NCBI GenBank assembly: GCA_002401945.1
Contig: NVUP01000007.1
Location: forward strand, 52,644-59,526
Length of the DNA stretch: 6,883 bases
Direction: 5' to 3'
DNA from: Paracoccaceae bacterium
GTDB lineage: Bacteria > Pseudomonadota > Alphaproteobacteria > Rhodobacterales > Rhodobacteraceae
Positions 1-5,322 of the stretch are shown in pieces. Within the stretch, counting starts at the first letter, position 1. Each line of letters opens with the position of its first letter. Made by a program: the position numbers and the translations under genes. The notes under the pieces were generated by a model. The model saw only the letters and a program-made list of their open reading frames with translations, was not told the origin of the DNA and made no database searches.

Positions 1-1
1 C

Positions 2-418
2 AGCGGCAGCATGGTGCCCTTTGCGATTCTTGACGCGGGCCGCCGCGCCGTGGGCATGACTACCTATATGAATATCGATCACGCCAACCGCCGACTTGAA
101 ATCGGCTCCACTTGGTATCGCAAATCGGTGCAGCGCACGGGGCTGAACACCGAGTGTAAACTGCTGATGCTGCGCCATGCCTTCGAGGATCTGAACGCCA
201 TTGCAGTCGAGTTCCGCACCCACGTGATCAACCACCAAAGTCGGCGCGCCATTGAACGGCTCGGCGCCAAGCTAGACGGTATCTTGCGCGCCCATATGAT
301 CATGGGGAACGGCACCATCCGCGACACCGCCGTCTACTCCATCACTGCCGCTGATTGGCCCACCATCAAGGCACATCTGGAGTTTCAAATGCAGCAGTAC
401 AGTCCCGACAAAGACTGA
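2..418 (+). CDS. GNAT-family N-acetyltransferase (RimJ/RimL-like), 5'-truncated by the window edge
   Basis: The reading frame is open from the left edge (Ser-Gly-Ser before the first visible Met at base 11), so this is the C-terminal part, about 138 residues, of a longer protein. Family members are usually near 200 residues, so roughly the first 60 are missing. The visible part fits the Acetyltransf_3/RimJ-RimL fold: the VGMTTYMNID and RRLEIGSTWY strands, the NTECKLLMLRHAFE segment that normally forms the acetyl-CoA-binding helix, then VEFRTHVINHQSRRAIERLGA, the classic motif B region, and a closing RDTAVYSI strand. The family transfers acetyl from acetyl-CoA to an amine, such as a protein N-terminus or a small molecule; the substrate cannot be told from sequence. 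It is convergent with the permease gene and shares a terminator region with it. Nothing links it to sulfonate metabolism. The family call is firm; the function is open. Confidence 0.88.
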   Translation, partial: SGSMVPFAILDAGRRAVGMTTYMNIDHANRRLEIGSTWYRKSVQRTGLNTECKLLMLRHAFEDLNAIAVEFRTHVINHQSRRAIERLGAKLDGILRAHMIMGNGTIRDTAVYSITAADWPTIKAHLEFQMQQYSPDKD

Positions 419-461
419 TCCACCTTTCATCTGGCCAAAAATATCCTGGGGGAGTCGCGGC

Positions 462-476
462 GGGGGCAAAGCCCCC
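462..476. terminator. GC hairpin between convergent genes, likely bidirectional terminator
   Basis: A perfect 6-bp stem, GGGGGC (462-467) and GCCCCC (471-476), closes an AAA loop in the 81-bp gap between the stops of the GNAT gene and the permease gene. On the plus strand it is followed by a pyrimidine-rich ACTTCCTTCCCTTTCCC tract. On the minus strand the sequence continues through CTCCCCC to an ATATTTTT run (about 443-436). In that strand the five G of 476-472 could instead pair with CCCCC at 451-447, which would put the T run directly after the stem. The whole block resembles intergenic elements I recall as common in roseobacter genomes. Nothing else is seen in this gap. Confidence 0.7.
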
Positions 477-499
477 ACTTCCTTCCCTTTCCCAAAGCC

Positions 500-1528
500 T
501 CAAACCATCTGAAACACCACTCCCGACACAATCGCACCGCTGATCCCCAGCGCCAGATAGGTGGCAAAGACCTGCGGCTTGACCAACGACCAGACCGCCA
601 GCATCGCCGGGATTGAACTGACCGCACCTGCCACCATGAAGGACATCGCAGCACCGTTGCTCATGCCCTGATCAATCAGCCCTGCCAACAATGGCGGCGC
701 CACATAGGAGTTCAGGTAAGCGGGCATTCCGACCAGTGCTGCGATGGCAATGGGCACCACACCTTCTCCGCCGACCAGACCCGCAATCAGATCCGCCGGA
801 ACGTAGTGAACCAACAGCGCCTCCAGCACATAGGCCAGCGCCAGCCACTTGAGCAGGAACAGACCGTTTGAGATAAACTCAGCCCGAAAATGGTCACGAC
901 GAGGCTGTTCCTGCCAAAATTTCCACACCGGCTTTGCATCCAGTTTCGGCGTCCCGCAGCCACAGCCAGTATTGGGTGCCTTGCGCAGAGGAGAGGTAAA
1001 CAGACCGCCCCGCATCAGTGCCCTGACCACAAAACCGCCAAACAGGCCCAGCGCGACGGCGACAATCGCCTTGCCGATGGCAAAGGGCCAGCCCAGCGCT
1101 GCGGCGGTGATCAGCAGGGTTGGCGGGTCGATCAGCGGCGAAGACAACCAAAAAGCCATCACCGCCGACAAAGGCGCGCCCAGCGCCAGCAACCCGGCGA
1201 TAAAGGGGATCACCTCGCAGGAACAAAACGGTGCCAACCCGCCAAACAGTGCCGCCATGAAGATCATTCGGATCTCGCGGCCTTCAAAGGCGCGCGCCAC
1301 CATCACCTCGGCCCCGGTGGCCTTGAGATAGGCCAGCAGCAGTACCGCAAACAGGATATAGCGGCCGGTGCTGGCCAGAGCGGTCGCGGCAAACTGCACC
1401 ACAGCCGTGAGATTGCCGGGATCCAATATGCTCACCAGAACCAGAATTGCGATAATCATTGCCCAGGGCGTTTTCAGCCATTTGGCCAAATCCCGGTGTT
1501 TGCCGGACGGCTGTGCAACATCAGTCAT
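500..1528 (-). CDS. Predicted permease, COG0701/ArsP_1 (UPF0718) family
   Basis: This is a 342-residue integral inner-membrane protein of the YraQ/ArsP-type permease family. From the ATG at 1528 there is a short soluble N-terminus, then hydrophobic segments around residues 22-37, 55-70, 88-100, 106-128, 135-172, 222-242, 246-270, 275-285, 296-314 and 320-341. The family hallmark PFCSCEVIP is at 100-108 (Cys102, Cys104) and the second-half motif GMPAYLNSYVAPPLLAGL at 267-284. A central loop carries TGCGCG (187-192; Cys189, Cys191). Known relatives export trivalent organoarsenicals (ArsP) or are implicated in metal efflux; the substrate here is not determined. The start at 1528 is preferred over the ATG at 1603 because the latter lies deep inside arsR. 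The 1528 ATG overlaps the arsR stop as ATGACTGA, with GAGG 9 nt upstream. It is co-transcribed with arsR, so it is probably controlled by it, and perhaps by TauR (see the repeats at 1916-1947). Confidence 0.9.
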   Translation of the reverse strand: MTDVAQPSGKHRDLAKWLKTPWAMIIAILVLVSILDPGNLTAVVQFAATALASTGRYILFAVLLLAYLKATGAEVMVARAFEGREIRMIFMAALFGGLAPFCSCEVIPFIAGLLALGAPLSAVMAFWLSSPLIDPPTLLITAAALGWPFAIGKAIVAVALGLFGGFVVRALMRGGLFTSPLRKAPNTGCGCGTPKLDAKPVWKFWQEQPRRDHFRAEFISNGLFLLKWLALAYVLEALLVHYVPADLIAGLVGGEGVVPIAIAALVGMPAYLNSYVAPPLLAGLIDQGMSNGAAMSFMVAGAVSSIPAMLAVWSLVKPQVFATYLALGISGAIVSGVVFQMV

Positions 1529-1832
1529 CGTTTTTTGCCTCGCTTTGTGCATCCGCACAGCATTCGCTAAGAATAAAACCGGCCAGTTTTTCGAGCTGGT
1601 CAAAATTGGCGCGATTGATCGTCGAACGCCCGTGACGCTGTTGTTCGACCACTCCGGCGCCGGTGAGAAATTTCAAATGATGCGCCAGTGTTGAGGGCGC
1701 GATGCCGCTGCGCTGCTGGATTTCGCTCACCATCAAGCCCTGTTGCCCCGCCCGGATCAGGCAACGCAACACCTGAAGGCGCGATTCGGACCCCATGGCG
1801 GCAAAGCCTTGTGCAGCTTCTTCCCATTGCAT
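1521..1832 (-). CDS. ArsR/SmtB-family winged-helix repressor with C-terminal Cys-Cys pair
   Basis: This is a 103-residue dimeric winged-helix regulator of the ArsR/SmtB type. Residues 6-30 (AAQGFAAMGSESRLQVLRCLI) are the usual opening helices, VSEIQQRSGIAPSTLAHHLKFL (35-56) is the helix-turn-helix with the family's S-T-L-x-H-H-L recognition helix, and GVVEQQRHGRSTINR (60-74) is the wing. Members typically repress their own operon until an inducer such as As(III), Cd(II) or a thiol oxidant binds. The only cysteines are Cys24, Cys91 and Cys92; the adjacent pair near the C-terminus recalls ArsR proteins that bind As(III) through C-terminal cysteines, but the expected third nearby Cys is absent. 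The start at 1832 is chosen because GGAGAG lies 6 nt upstream. The reading extended to 1892 would begin with TTG and cross the probable promoter. It heads a two-gene operon with the permease. The inducer is unknown. Confidence 0.88.
   Translation of the reverse strand: MQWEEAAQGFAAMGSESRLQVLRCLIRAGQQGLMVSEIQQRSGIAPSTLAHHLKFLTGAGVVEQQRHGRSTINRANFDQLEKLAGFILSECCADAQSEAKNDD
1538..1541 (-). promoter_or_regulatory. Ribosome binding site deciding the permease start
   Basis: GAGG on the minus strand lies inside the end of arsR, 9 nt before the ATG at 1528. Together with the ATGACTGA stop-start overlap it supports translational coupling and argues against the longer reading from the ATG at 1603. Confidence 0.6.
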
Positions 1833-1838
1833 CATCAG

Positions 1839-1844
1839 CTCTCC
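1839..1844 (-). promoter_or_regulatory. Ribosome binding site of the arsR-family gene
   Basis: GGAGAG on the minus strand is 6 nt before the ATG at 1832 and 3 nt before the ATG at 1835. Its position selects the 103-residue form and excludes the longer TTG-initiated reading. Confidence 0.65.
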
Positions 1845-1856
1845 AGTTGATTCGAT

Positions 1857-1876
1857 ATAACTAGTTTTATAGTTAT
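1857..1876. promoter_or_regulatory. Candidate ArsR-family operator (7-6-7 inverted repeat)
   Basis: ATAACTA (1857-1863) and TAGTTAT (1870-1876) form a perfect inverted repeat around a 6-bp GTTTTA spacer, 25 bp upstream of the arsR start codon. It lies in an AT-rich island of otherwise GC-rich DNA. ArsR/SmtB dimers bind AT-rich imperfect palindromes of about this length that overlap their own promoter, so autorepression is the natural reading. It overlaps the possible -10 region of the minus-strand promoter. No binding data are implied. Confidence 0.6.
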
Positions 1877-1892
1877 TTATACTTTCAGGCAA
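1866..1892 (-). promoter_or_regulatory. Possible arsR-permease promoter
   Basis: On the minus strand TTGCCT (1892-1887) could be a -35 box and TATAAA (1871-1866) a -10 box, 15 bp apart. TAAAAC at 1869-1864 gives a 17-bp alternative. Either -10 lies within the inverted repeat, as expected for a repressor-controlled promoter. The short or poor match makes this tentative. Confidence 0.3.
1878..1883 (+). promoter_or_regulatory. Possible -10 element for tauR
   Basis: TATACT is a near-consensus -10 hexamer on the plus strand. It would start transcription near 1890 and give a leader of about 70 nt. No convincing -35 box is found 16-18 bp upstream. If it is used, the TauR-like repeats (1916-1947) would lie downstream of the start, fitting negative autoregulation by a bound TauR. 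Confidence 0.25.
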
Positions 1893-1915
1893 TGCTGATT
1901 TTTTAGTCCCTCCGT

Positions 1916-1947
1916 CTAAGTCCAGATTGCACCTGATTTAAGTCCAC
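1916..1947 (-). promoter_or_regulatory. Candidate TauR binding site: two direct repeats between arsR and tauR
   Basis: Read on the minus strand, GTGGACTTAA (1947-1938) and CTGGACTTAG (1925-1916) are direct repeats 22 bp apart, start to start. Each matches 9 of 10 positions of CTGGACYTAA, the direct-repeat motif I recall as bound by TauR of Rhodobacter capsulatus. A weaker third copy, AGGGACTAAA, starts at 1911. The repeats point toward the arsR-permease operon and lie about 24 bp upstream of its possible -35 box, an activator-like position. They also cover the tauR leader just 15 bp before its ATG, so they could serve autoregulation. The pattern is seen directly; the regulator assignment rests on adjacency to tauR and family knowledge. 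Confidence 0.6.
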
Positions 1948-1949
1948 CC

Positions 1950-1954
1950 TAAGG
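1950..1954 (+). promoter_or_regulatory. Ribosome binding site deciding the tauR start
   Basis: TAAGG lies 8 nt before the ATG at 1963. It overlaps the in-frame GTG at 1954, which therefore has no usable ribosome binding site of its own, so the ATG is taken as the start. Confidence 0.5.
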
Positions 1955-1962
1955 TGCGCCGC

Positions 1963-3423
1963 ATGGCAATATCCGTCGACACCTTTTTTCTTAGCCCCAA
2001 GGCCCACGGCACCCTGCAGGCGCAGATCCAGCAGATGATTGCCGAGGGTATTTTGTCGGGGCGGTTTCACGTCGGGGAAAAGCTGCCATCGTCGCGCAAA
2101 CTGGCGGTGCATCTTGGCATCAGCCGTATCACGGTGACGCTGGCCTATACCGAGCTGCTGGCCAATGACTACCTGACCTCACGCGGGCGCTCGGGCTATT
2201 ATGTGTCGGAAAACGCGCCGGTGCCGCCCAGCTATACACCGCCGGAAAAATCCGAGGAAACTGTGGATTGGTCAAAGGCGCTGGCGCGAGAGTTCACTGG
2301 CGGCGACACCCCCCGCAAACCGCAGGATTGGCGCGACTATCGCTATCCGTTCATTTATGGTCAGGCCGATCCGTCGCTGTTTGACCACGCCAACTGGCGG
2401 CTCTGCGCGCTGCGGGCACTGGGGCAAAAGGATTTTGCGGCTCTAACAACGGATTATTTCGATCAGGACGACCCGTTGCTGATCGAATACATCGCCCGCC
2501 ACACCCTGCCCCGGCGGGGCATCACCGCCCGCCCCGAAGAAATCCTGATCACCCTGGGGGCGCAGAACGCGTTGTGGCTGGTCACCCAGGTCCTTCTGAA
2601 CAGCCACCGCAAGGCCGCAATCGAAGATCCCTGTTATTACTCTCTGCGCGATCAGTTGACCCACAGCCGCTGCGAGATAGATGCCATTGCGGTGGACCAG
2701 GACGGGTTGCCGCCTGACCAGATCAGCGATGACACCGACGTGGTTTTCACCACCCCAAGCCATCAAAGCCCAACCACCGCCACCATGCCAATGGAGCGAC
2801 GCCGCGCGTTGCTGGATCGGGCCCGCGACATCGACGCCATTATAGTCGAGGACGACTATGAGTTTGAGATGTCGTTCCTGTCGGCTCCCTCACCCGCATT
2901 GAAGTCGCTGGATCGTGACGGTCGGGTGGTCTACGTCGGCAGTTTCTCCAAATCACTGTTTCCCGGGTTGCGGCTGGGCTATCTGGTCGGATCCGAGCCC
3001 TTTATCCGCCAGGCCCGTGCCCTGCGCGCCAATGTGTTGCGTCACCCGCCCGGCCATATCCAGCGCACGGTGGCCTATTTCCTGTCGCTGGGTCACTACG
3101 ATGCACAGATCCGCCGCACCGCCAAGGAACTGCACCAGCGGCGCACCGTGATGGAAGAGGCCATAACCGAACATGGGCTGACCATTGCCGGCAGTGGCGT
3201 TTTCGGCGGCTCATCCATGTGGATGCAGGCGGACCCTTCGGTGGACATGGCCACGGTGGCCCGCAACCTGATGCCGCAGAGCGTATTTGTGGAACCCGGC
3301 GCGCCGTTTTTTGCCGAGCAGAACCGCCAGCACAACTATTATCGGCTGGGCTATTCATCGATATCACAGAACCGCATCGAGCCTGGACTGGCGCTGCTGG
3401 CCAAGGCCCTGCAAACCGGCTGA
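1963..3423 (+). CDS. tauR: TauR, MocR/PdxR-subfamily GntR regulator of taurine catabolism
   Basis: This is a 486-residue fusion of a GntR winged helix-turn-helix domain (about 13-83; GEKLPSSRKLAVHLGISRITV at 38-58) to a fold-type I aminotransferase-like domain (about 115-485). Counted from the ATG at 1963, the PLP-site residues are in place: Asp297 and Tyr299 in VEDDYEFE, the Schiff-base lysine Lys330 in SFSKSLFPGLRLGY, Arg337, and a C-terminal Arg461 in NYYRLGYSS that would hold a substrate carboxylate or sulfonate. The pattern matches GabR (D279, K312, R319, R430). MocR proteins use the aminotransferase domain to sense an amine through PLP, not for catalysis. In R. capsulatus TauR activates taurine genes in response to taurine and binds direct repeats. 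The identification as TauR rests on this architecture plus the position directly upstream of xsc; such repeats lie on both sides of the gene. Confidence 0.88.
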   Translation: MAISVDTFFLSPKAHGTLQAQIQQMIAEGILSGRFHVGEKLPSSRKLAVHLGISRITVTLAYTELLANDYLTSRGRSGYYVSENAPVPPSYTPPEKSEETVDWSKALAREFTGGDTPRKPQDWRDYRYPFIYGQADPSLFDHANWRLCALRALGQKDFAALTTDYFDQDDPLLIEYIARHTLPRRGITARPEEILITLGAQNALWLVTQVLLNSHRKAAIEDPCYYSLRDQLTHSRCEIDAIAVDQDGLPPDQISDDTDVVFTTPSHQSPTTATMPMERRRALLDRARDIDAIIVEDDYEFEMSFLSAPSPALKSLDRDGRVVYVGSFSKSLFPGLRLGYLVGSEPFIRQARALRANVLRHPPGHIQRTVAYFLSLGHYDAQIRRTAKELHQRRTVMEEAITEHGLTIAGSGVFGGSSMWMQADPSVDMATVARNLMPQSVFVEPGAPFFAEQNRQHNYYRLGYSSISQNRIEPGLALLAKALQTG

Positions 3424-3425
3424 GA

Positions 3426-3458
3426 CTGGCCCTATTTCGGGCGCACATCTGGCCCTAA
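3426..3458 (+). promoter_or_regulatory. Candidate TauR binding site: two direct repeats upstream of xsc
   Basis: CTGGCCCTAT (3426-3435) and CTGGCCCTAA (3449-3458) are direct repeats 23 bp apart that match CTGGACYTAA at 8 and 9 of 10 positions. A degenerate third element ending in CCTAA (3472-3481) keeps the same 23-bp step. They lie just after the tauR stop and 84 bp before the xsc start codon, oriented toward xsc, leaving room for a promoter downstream. No good -35/-10 pair is seen between them and xsc, which would fit an activator-dependent promoter. All four repeats share the CTGG..CTA-like core with the pair at 1916-1947. Confidence 0.5.
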
Positions 3459-3505
3459 CGACGGTCAGCGCCACATCCTAAACCAAGGGCAACCCCCGGC
3501 ATTTT

Positions 3506-3520
3506 GCCGACCCTTTCGGC
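3506..3520 (+). other. Small stem-loop in the xsc leader
   Basis: GCCGA (3506-3510) and TCGGC (3516-3520) form a perfect 5-bp stem around a CCCTT loop, ending 8 nt before the xsc Shine-Dalgarno sequence. GGC-ATTTT-GCC (3498-3508) is a smaller competing hairpin. Either could affect transcript stability, or be chance in GC-rich DNA. Confidence 0.25.
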
Positions 3521-3528
3521 CTCTCGTC

Positions 3529-3534
3529 AGGAGA
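3529..3534 (+). promoter_or_regulatory. Strong ribosome binding site of xsc
   Basis: AGGAGA is 7 nt before the ATG at 3542, close to ideal. It favours this ATG over the second in-frame ATG two codons later. Confidence 0.75.
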
Positions 3535-3541
3535 ATTTGCA

Positions 3542-5320
3542 ATGAAAATGACCACCGAAGAAGCCTTTGTAAAAACGCTGCAAATGCACGGTATTGAACA
3601 TGTCTTTGGGATCATCGGATCGGCGTTCATGCCGATCTCGGATATCTTCCCCAAGGCTGGCATCAGCTTCTGGGACTGCGCCCACGAGGGGTCCGGCGGC
3701 ATGATGGCCGACGGCTTTACTCGCGCCAGCGGCAAGATGTCGATGATGATCGCCCAAAACGGCCCCGGCATCACCAACTTCGTCACCGCTGTGAAAACCG
3801 CCTATTGGAACCACACACCGCTGCTGCTGGTCACCCCTCAGGCGGCCAACAAGACCATTGGTCAGGGTGGGTTTCAGGAAGTCGAGCAGATGAAACTGTT
3901 CGCGGACATGGTTTGCTATCAGGAAGAGGTCCGCGATCCCAGCCGCATGGCCGAAGTTCTGAGCCGCGTTATCATGCAGGCCAAGCGCCACAGCGCGCCC
4001 GCCCAGATCAACGTACCGCGCGACTATTTCACCCAGGTGATCGACATCGAGATGCCTGCCATTGTTGAATTCGAACGCCCCAGCGGTGGCGTGGATGCGC
4101 TGGCGCAGGCGGCTGAGCTGCTATCAAACGCCAAGTTTCCGGTCATTCTGAACGGTGCTGGTGTTGTCATCGGTGGCGCCATCCCGGCCTCGATGGCATT
4201 GGCCGAGCGGCTGTCGGCCCCGGTTTGCTGCGGCTACCAGCACAATGATGCCTTCCCCGGATCACACCCTCTGTTCGCGGGACCGCTGGGCTATAACGGC
4301 TCCAAGGCCGGCATGGAGCTGATCTCCAGGGCCGACGTGGTGCTGGCGCTTGGCACCCGGTTGAACCCGTTCTCAACCTTGCCCGGCTATGGCATCGACT
4401 ACTGGCCCAAAGACGCCAAGATCATTCAGGTCGACATCAACCCCAACCGCATTGGCCTGACCAAAAAGGTCGCTGTGGGCATCATTGGTGACGCACAGAA
4501 AGTCGCCACCTCGATCCTGGAGAAGCTGTCCGGCACCGCAGGCGACGAGGGCCGTGAAGAGCGCCTGAACCTGATCTCCACCACCAAATCGACCTGGGCG
4601 CAGCAGCTGTCCAGCATGGACCACGAGGACGACGATCCGGGCACCACCTGGAACCAGCGTGCCCGGGCTGACAAGCCCGAGTGGATGAGCCCCCGGATGG
4701 CCTGGCGGGCGATCCAGTCAGCGCTGCCAAAAGACGCAATCATCAGTTCTGACATTGGCAACAACTGCGCCATTGGCAACGCCTATCCAACGTTTGAGCA
4801 GGGCCGCAAATATCTGGCTCCGGGTCTGTTTGGTCCCTGTGGCTATGGGTTGCCGTCGGTTGTTGGCGCCAAGATCGGCTGTCCTGACACGCCTGTTGTT
4901 GGCTTCTCCGGCGATGGTGCCTTTGGTATCGCGGTGACCGAGCTGACTGCAATTGGCCGCGACGAGTGGCCCGCCGTGACCCAAGTGGTGTTCCGCAACT
5001 ACCAGTGGGGCGCGGAAAAGCGCAACTCGACCCTGTGGTATGACGACAACTTTGTCGGCACCGAGCTGGACACCCAGGTGTCTTATGCCGGCATCGCAAC
5101 GGCCTGTGGTTTGAAGGGTGTGGTCGCCCATACCATGGAAGAACTGACAGCCGCGCTACACCAGGCGATCAAGGACCAGATGGAGAACGGCATCACCACG
5201 CTGATCGAAGCAATGATCAACCAGGAACTGGGTGAGCCGTTCCGCCGCGACGCGATGAAAAACCCGGTTGAAGTGGCCGGGATATCTGCCGACGACATGC
5301 GTCCACAAAAAGGCGCCTGA
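3542..5320 (+). CDS. xsc: Sulfoacetaldehyde acetyltransferase (Xsc), ThDP-dependent
   Basis: This cytoplasmic enzyme converts sulfoacetaldehyde plus phosphate to acetyl phosphate and sulfite, the desulfonating step shared by taurine, isethionate and sulfoacetate pathways. The 592-residue length is normal for Xsc. Three domains of the acetolactate-synthase-like fold are visible. The pyrimidine-binding domain (about 1-165) has the catalytic glutamate Glu49 in CAHEGSGGMMADGFTRASGK. A central domain (about 185-325) contains VILNGAGV and the ALGTRLNPF stretch. The pyrophosphate-binding domain (about 375-560) has the GDG(x)26N motif, Gly457-Asp-Gly to Asn486, running into NYQWGAEKRN (486-495), a segment characteristic of Xsc rather than of acetolactate synthases. 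HEGSGGMMADG in place of the acetolactate-synthase HE.GA..AA pattern supports the same call. It lies downstream of tauR and 2 nt before ackA, so the two are almost certainly co-transcribed. Regulation by TauR is inferred from the repeats at 3426-3458. Confidence 0.97.
   Translation: MKMTTEEAFVKTLQMHGIEHVFGIIGSAFMPISDIFPKAGISFWDCAHEGSGGMMADGFTRASGKMSMMIAQNGPGITNFVTAVKTAYWNHTPLLLVTPQAANKTIGQGGFQEVEQMKLFADMVCYQEEVRDPSRMAEVLSRVIMQAKRHSAPAQINVPRDYFTQVIDIEMPAIVEFERPSGGVDALAQAAELLSNAKFPVILNGAGVVIGGAIPASMALAERLSAPVCCGYQHNDAFPGSHPLFAGPLGYNGSKAGMELISRADVVLALGTRLNPFSTLPGYGIDYWPKDAKIIQVDINPNRIGLTKKVAVGIIGDAQKVATSILEKLSGTAGDEGREERLNLISTTKSTWAQQLSSMDHEDDDPGTTWNQRARADKPEWMSPRMAWRAIQSALPKDAIISSDIGNNCAIGNAYPTFEQGRKYLAPGLFGPCGYGLPSVVGAKIGCPDTPVVGFSGDGAFGIAVTELTAIGRDEWPAVTQVVFRNYQWGAEKRNSTLWYDDNFVGTELDTQVSYAGIATACGLKGVVAHTMEELTAALHQAIKDQMENGITTLIEAMINQELGEPFRRDAMKNPVEVAGISADDMRPQKGA
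5307..5313 (+). promoter_or_regulatory. Ribosome binding site of ackA inside the end of xsc
   Basis: AAAAAGG within the last xsc codons is 9 nt before the GTG at 5323. No other ATG, GTG or TTG occurs in frame between the xsc stop and the conserved LILVLNAGSSS strand, so GTG is the only plausible conventional start. Confidence 0.5.
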
Positions 5321-5322
5321 GG

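Noticed and set aside
849..1570. Long plus-strand open frames opposite the permease
   Set aside because: They lie antisense to a clear membrane protein, have low-complexity Arg/Gln/His-rich translations typical of shadows in GC-rich DNA, and match no family I recognise.
1529..1603. N-terminal extension of the permease to the ATG at 1603
   Set aside because: It would sit deep inside the arsR coding region; the ATG at 1528 has a GAGG and a stop-start overlap with arsR.
1833..1892. N-terminal extension of the ArsR protein to 1892
   Set aside because: The codon is TTG, it crosses the AT-rich promoter and operator region, and the ATG at 1832 has a GGAGAG at good spacing.
1954..1962. GTG start for tauR
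   Set aside because: The TAAGG that serves the ATG at 1963 overlaps this GTG, leaving it without a ribosome binding site.
3383..3392. CTGGACTGGC inside tauR as a further TauR box
   Set aside because: Only the first part matches, it is single, within coding sequence, and has no partner at 22-23 bp.
3429..3442. GCCC-TATTTC-GGGC as a tauR terminator
   Set aside because: The stem is only 4 bp, has no T run, and coincides with the first direct repeat upstream of xsc.
3542..5320. Acetolactate synthase or other ThDP enzyme instead of Xsc
   Set aside because: The HEGSGGMMADG and NYQWGAEKRN segments, the length and the tauR-xsc-ackA/pta context all point to Xsc.
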